64,000 nucleotides of DNA from Gramella sp. Hel_I_59. GTDB taxonomy: Bacteria; Bacteroidota; Bacteroidia; Flavobacteriales; Flavobacteriaceae. Position 1 is the stretch's first letter. Every line of letters begins with the position of its first letter. A program made the translations under genes and the position numbers. Positions 61,627-64,000 of this stretch are shown here, piece after piece. Location of the stretch: assembly GCF_006714895.1 (NCBI RefSeq), contig NZ_VFME01000001.1, positions 558,001 to 622,000 of the forward strand. Reading direction: 5' to 3'. A model generated the notes under the pieces. The model was not told the DNA's origin. It searched no databases and was given only the letters and a program-made list of their open reading frames with translations.

Positions 61627-62832
61627 TTAAAAATTAACCACGCTATCCAATGCATCATCAGCATCTTTATGGATGAAATTAGCTTGATAACGTATAGTAG
61701 TCGTTACGGAAGAATGACGATATAGTTTCTGTAACATTTGAATTGGGATTTTATCCCCGGATATATTTCCAAAACTATGCCTGGCTATGTGCATACTAAT
61801 GTTTTTATTTATGCCGAGTTGTTTAGCAGCAATCTTCAGTCTTCTGTTCAAGTTTCTGGTTATAGATTGAGTTCGCTTTGTCACTTCTTCAGAATCGCTA
61901 AGGTTTACACTTTTTAACTGGGGAAATACAAGACCGCCATATGATGATTCTTCTTTATATAAATTGAAAATTTCTATAGCCTTATCTGGTACTTTAAGAG
62001 AAACTAATTTACTGTTTTTGTTCATTCGATAGTGTAAGCGTCCATCATTGAAATCTGACCACTTTAATTTTAATACATCACCAACTCTTATGCCTGCGAA
62101 GTAAAAGCTTACAAGCCAAATATGGATAGCTTTTTGTTGGGCTTCCGTTATTCCTTCTGCATTTTCTAACTTCTGAATCTCTTCTGCTGAGAATCCTATT
62201 TTTTGTGATTCGGGAATCCTAATTGTCATTTTTCCTTTACCAAATGGATATAAACCTCTATCGGTAATTGCTTCAGAAATAGCTAAATTAAAGACCGTTC
62301 TAATAAGTATAAGATAATTAACTACCGTTCTGGGCGAAAGGCTTTTTTGATGTAAGAGATAGGTTTCAAATTTTTTAAGAACAGTAACATTAAGTTTATT
62401 GAACGGAAGTGAATCCTTACCGAGAAATTCCTTGAATTTTTTAAGTCTGCCTAATTCAGTGTCATATTGATGGTGTTTGTTTCTATTCTCAAGATTTTGA
62501 AGATGCATTTCTGCTACAGCAAAAAAATCAAGACCTTTAGTAACTATAATTTTATTTTTTATTTCTGAAACCGTCTGATATTCAGGGTTCATTTCAGACT
62601 TTATGACCTTATCGTTTGCTTCTGCAACCTTAGTCGCAATAAAATTGTTCAGTATACTGGAATTAGGATGTGATTTCCTAATATTACGATTTTTTTCATC
62701 CCAATATTTTTCTTCGATGTATTGACCTGTGTTTAGATAAGAGCTTTTGCGGTCTTTTGTAATCCTAATTGCAATTGGAAGTAATCCAGATTTGTTTTTC
62801 TTCTTTCTTAATACTACTCGAACTGTTGCCAT
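61627..62832 (-). CDS. int: Tyrosine-type integrase of the ICE
   Basis: A 401-residue site-specific recombinase, start ATG 62832 (GTG 62835 also possible). N-terminal arm-binding domain (ATVRVVLRKKKNKSGLLPIAIR), SAM-like core-binding domain (about 105-195) and catalytic domain with AGIRVGDVLKLKWSDF (Arg), ISMHIARHSFG (HxxR) and HSSVTTTIRYQ (nucleophile Tyr). It integrates the ICE by recombining its att site with the tRNA-Met 3' half and transcribes away from that site, which is about 160 bases from its start. Tandem 11-bp repeats between gene and att site are candidate arm sites. Confidence 0.93.
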   Translation of the reverse strand: MATVRVVLRKKKNKSGLLPIAIRITKDRKSSYLNTGQYIEEKYWDEKNRNIRKSHPNSSILNNFIATKVAEANDKVIKSEMNPEYQTVSEIKNKIIVTKGLDFFAVAEMHLQNLENRNKHHQYDTELGRLKKFKEFLGKDSLPFNKLNVTVLKKFETYLLHQKSLSPRTVVNYLILIRTVFNLAISEAITDRGLYPFGKGKMTIRIPESQKIGFSAEEIQKLENAEGITEAQQKAIHIWLVSFYFAGIRVGDVLKLKWSDFNDGRLHYRMNKNSKLVSLKVPDKAIEIFNLYKEESSYGGLVFPQLKSVNLSDSEEVTKRTQSITRNLNRRLKIAAKQLGINKNISMHIARHSFGNISGDKIPIQMLQKLYRHSSVTTTIRYQANFIHKDADDALDSVVNF

Positions 62833-62865
62833 CACAAAATATTTTGATTATAAATATACTCATTT

Positions 62866-62887
62866 TAGGTACAACATAGGTACAACA
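62866..62887. repeat. Tandem 11-bp direct repeat TAGGTACAACA x2, candidate integrase arm sites
   Basis: Two identical units, 62866-62876 and 62877-62887, directly adjoining, between the integrase start and the tRNA-derived att site. Integrases with an arm-binding domain use such short direct repeats. Confidence 0.5.
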
Positions 62888-62993
62888 TTTATTGATTTTG
62901 TTTGATATTAAATGATATGAAATTTAAATATATATCCTATAAATCATCGATATACAAAGGTATTGTGCTAGTTTATTATATTAGTATCAAAAA

Positions 62994-63035
62994 CTCATAA
63001 CCCGAAGGTCACTGGTTCGAGTCCAGTTCCCGCTA
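62994..63035 (+). other. ICE attachment site: 3' half of tRNA-Met(CAT)
   Basis: The sequence reads as tRNA from the anticodon loop CTCATAA (anticodon CAT at 62996-62998) through the stem strand CCCGA, T arm ACTGG-TTCGAGT-CCAGT (63011-63027), acceptor strand TCCCGCT and discriminator A (63035). Upstream bases do not provide the 5' stem strands, so the tRNA is cut in its anticodon loop. It is therefore the displaced att copy at one end of the element; no second copy is seen in the window. Confidence 0.8.
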
Positions 63036-63041
63036 CTAAGC

Positions 63042-63070
63042 AAAAAGCCATTCATTCGAATGGCTTTTTT
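63042..63070 (+). terminator. Terminator of the original tRNA-Met gene
   Basis: Perfect 12-bp stem (63042-63053 with 63058-63069, centre AGCCATTC-ATTC-GAATGGCT) ending in T residues, directly after the tRNA remnant. It marks the start of the resident chromosome. Confidence 0.8.
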
Positions 63071-63098
63071 TATTTCTATATTCTTCCTTGTTTGAATC

Positions 63099-63695
63099 TC
63101 AAATTTCTTCAAATATCTGACTCAGAAATTGATCGTATTTTTTCAGTTCCCTGGGAACATCTGCGTTCTTTTCCATATCATGAAAATGCATTGAAGCCAT
63201 AAATTCCAGACCAATAAATTTGTTCATTTTATGGAAGGCATAAAGTGGTCCTTCATCAACACTCTTCTGGTCGAAAAATTCTCCCTCAAGCTTAAAAGCG
63301 TCTTCTGGAGCGTTCCAGCTAGTTGTTAGAAGGTATTTCTTCCCTTGCAGACTTCCTCCGGTTCCATAATTAACAGAAGGATTCTTCCTGCTTCTTCCAT
63401 CGCTTGTATATATTCCATTTTGATGCCCTGCAGTAAAAACCTTGTCTATAAACTCCTTAAATCCAAAGGGAACCTGAAACCACCAGATTGGAGTATGGTA
63501 AATAATTATGTCGGCCCATTTATACTTCTCAACTTCTTCTTCTAAATCGTATTATTTTCCAACTTCAGTTGTTCTAACATTAAAGCCTGGTTTATTGGTG
63601 AAATAATTTGTCGTATTCTGTAATAGTGTTTTATTAAAACGGCCGGGAGAATGCGCGAACGTATGACCACCGTTGATTACAAAAATATTCTTCAT
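63099..63695 (-). pseudogene. MdaB-type NAD(P)H quinone reductase with an in-frame stop
   Basis: Translated from ATG 63695 the frame gives a 198-codon flavodoxin-like protein of the NAD(P)H dehydrogenase (quinone)/modulator of drug activity B family: MKNIFVINGGHTFAHSPGRFN, then WADIIIYHTPIWWFQVPFGFK, GTGGSLQGKKYLLTTSWNAP and a C-terminal helix. Codon 48 is TAA (plus-strand 63552-63554), interrupting an otherwise perfectly continuous frame, probably a nonsense mutation or a base-call error. It lies on the chromosome outside the ICE and is divergent from a LysR gene 94 bases away, a usual regulator-target pairing. Confidence 0.8.
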
Positions 63696-63789
63696 AACTT
63701 CTTACATTATTAGTTCGGGACAAATTTAAGAGTCGTCATACTATTATAAAAATAGCATGATTTATACCTTTGTATTAAAATAGTAATAG

Positions 63790-64000
63790 ATGGTTAGTAT
63801 GGAATGGTATCGCACCTTTGTAGCGATCTATGAGAGAAGCACCTTAACAAAGGCTGCCGAGGCCTTATTTACAAGTCAGCCAGGGGTAAGCGTTCATTTA
63901 AATGCGCTGGAATCCTATATAGGTCGTAAACTCTTTGAAAGGACATCGCGTAGAATGATCCCGACAGAAGAAGGTAAACAACTTTACAATTTTGTGCTGG
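63790..64000 (+). CDS. LysR-family transcription regulator, 3' end outside window
   Basis: Seventy codons are visible from ATG 63790 (a second ATG at 63799 begins MEWYRTFVAIYERS). They form a complete LysR winged helix: SMEWYRTFVAIYERSTLTKA, SQPGVSVHLNALESYIGRKL, FERTSRRMIPTEEGKQLY. It is divergent from the quinone reductase gene and probably regulates it in response to a redox or quinone-like ligand. The effector domain lies beyond the window. Confidence 0.85.
   Translation, partial: MVSMEWYRTFVAIYERSTLTKAAEALFTSQPGVSVHLNALESYIGRKLFERTSRRMIPTEEGKQLYNFVL

Noticed and set aside
1..64000. CRISPR arrays, insertion sequences and rRNA genes
   Set aside because: No regularly spaced repeats, no transposase genes and no rRNA-like segments were seen; the only RNA-gene sequence is the tRNA-Met remnant.

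Overview
The window is AT-rich DNA from a member of the Bacteroidota, most likely a flavobacterium. The evidence is the Bacteroides-type conjugation genes (TraE to TraN, RteC, BfmA/BtgA and DUF5712 mobilisation proteins), families seen mainly in this phylum (DUF6660, HYC_CC_PP, fused CzcA-TolC), and promoter-like TAnnTTTG boxes. Positions 1 to about 63035 look like the right-hand part of one integrative conjugative element (ICE). A tyrosine integrase gene (61627-62832) lies next to a truncated 3' half of a tRNA-Met(CAT) (62994-63035), which is followed by the tRNA's own terminator. The complete tRNA and the other ICE end should therefore lie left of position 1. Ordinary chromosome resumes at about 63040 with a quinone-reductase-like gene carrying an internal stop and a divergent LysR gene.

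Layout, left to right: (1) 1-4660, a tightly packed plus-strand operon: an AbiEi-like antitoxin (5' end cut off), an AbiEii nucleotidyltransferase, two proteins of unknown family (one with three membrane segments) and a UPF0489/peptide-arginase-like protein. (2) 4802-15307, a complete type I Wadjet system (jetABCD) followed at once by a complete Gabija system (gajAB), all overlapping or nearly touching. (3) 15509-21324, a DUF932 protein, SSB, RadC-like protein, a palindrome-rich candidate oriT, the mobilisation accessory protein, relaxase and coupling ATPase. (4) 21326-24680, a cargo insertion with a frameshifted trlF and a decayed AlbA/Schlafen-type gene. (5) 24704-31869, the minus-strand conjugation operon traE-traF-traG-traI-traJ-traK-traM-traN plus a lipoprotein, with a divergent cell-wall amidase. 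(6) 32797-35619, a replication/excision/regulation block: DnaC-like ATPase, HTH protein, Xis-like protein and RteC, with repeated CCGTA/TACGG palindromes around rteC. (7) 35879-37287, a membrane LuxR-type regulator and a one-domain asparaginase-like protein. (8) 37368-61527, a large minus-strand metal-resistance island. It holds a Zn/Cd-type module (P-type ATPase, DUF3703, SpoIIAA-like, Fur-family regulator, CzcB, CzcA-TolC fusion, DUF6660) and a copper/silver module (CusB, DUF305, CopA ATPase, haem-binding protein, DUF3347, four-helix copper protein, multicopper oxidase fused to a CopB-like barrel, HMA-AraC regulator, CusC, CusA, HYC_CC_PP). (9) Integrase, att site and chromosome.

The element thus combines transfer and integration functions, at least three anti-phage/anti-plasmid systems, and export/detoxification of divalent metals and copper. 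The most unusual signals are the unknown genes packed behind AbiE, the Wadjet-Gabija single operon, a 14-bp palindrome (GCTTTCGCGAAAGC) present eight times exactly inside coding sequences, the operator-like palindromes around rteC, a shared 15-bp palindrome at two metal promoters, and an AraC regulator whose sensor is a metallochaperone-like domain.
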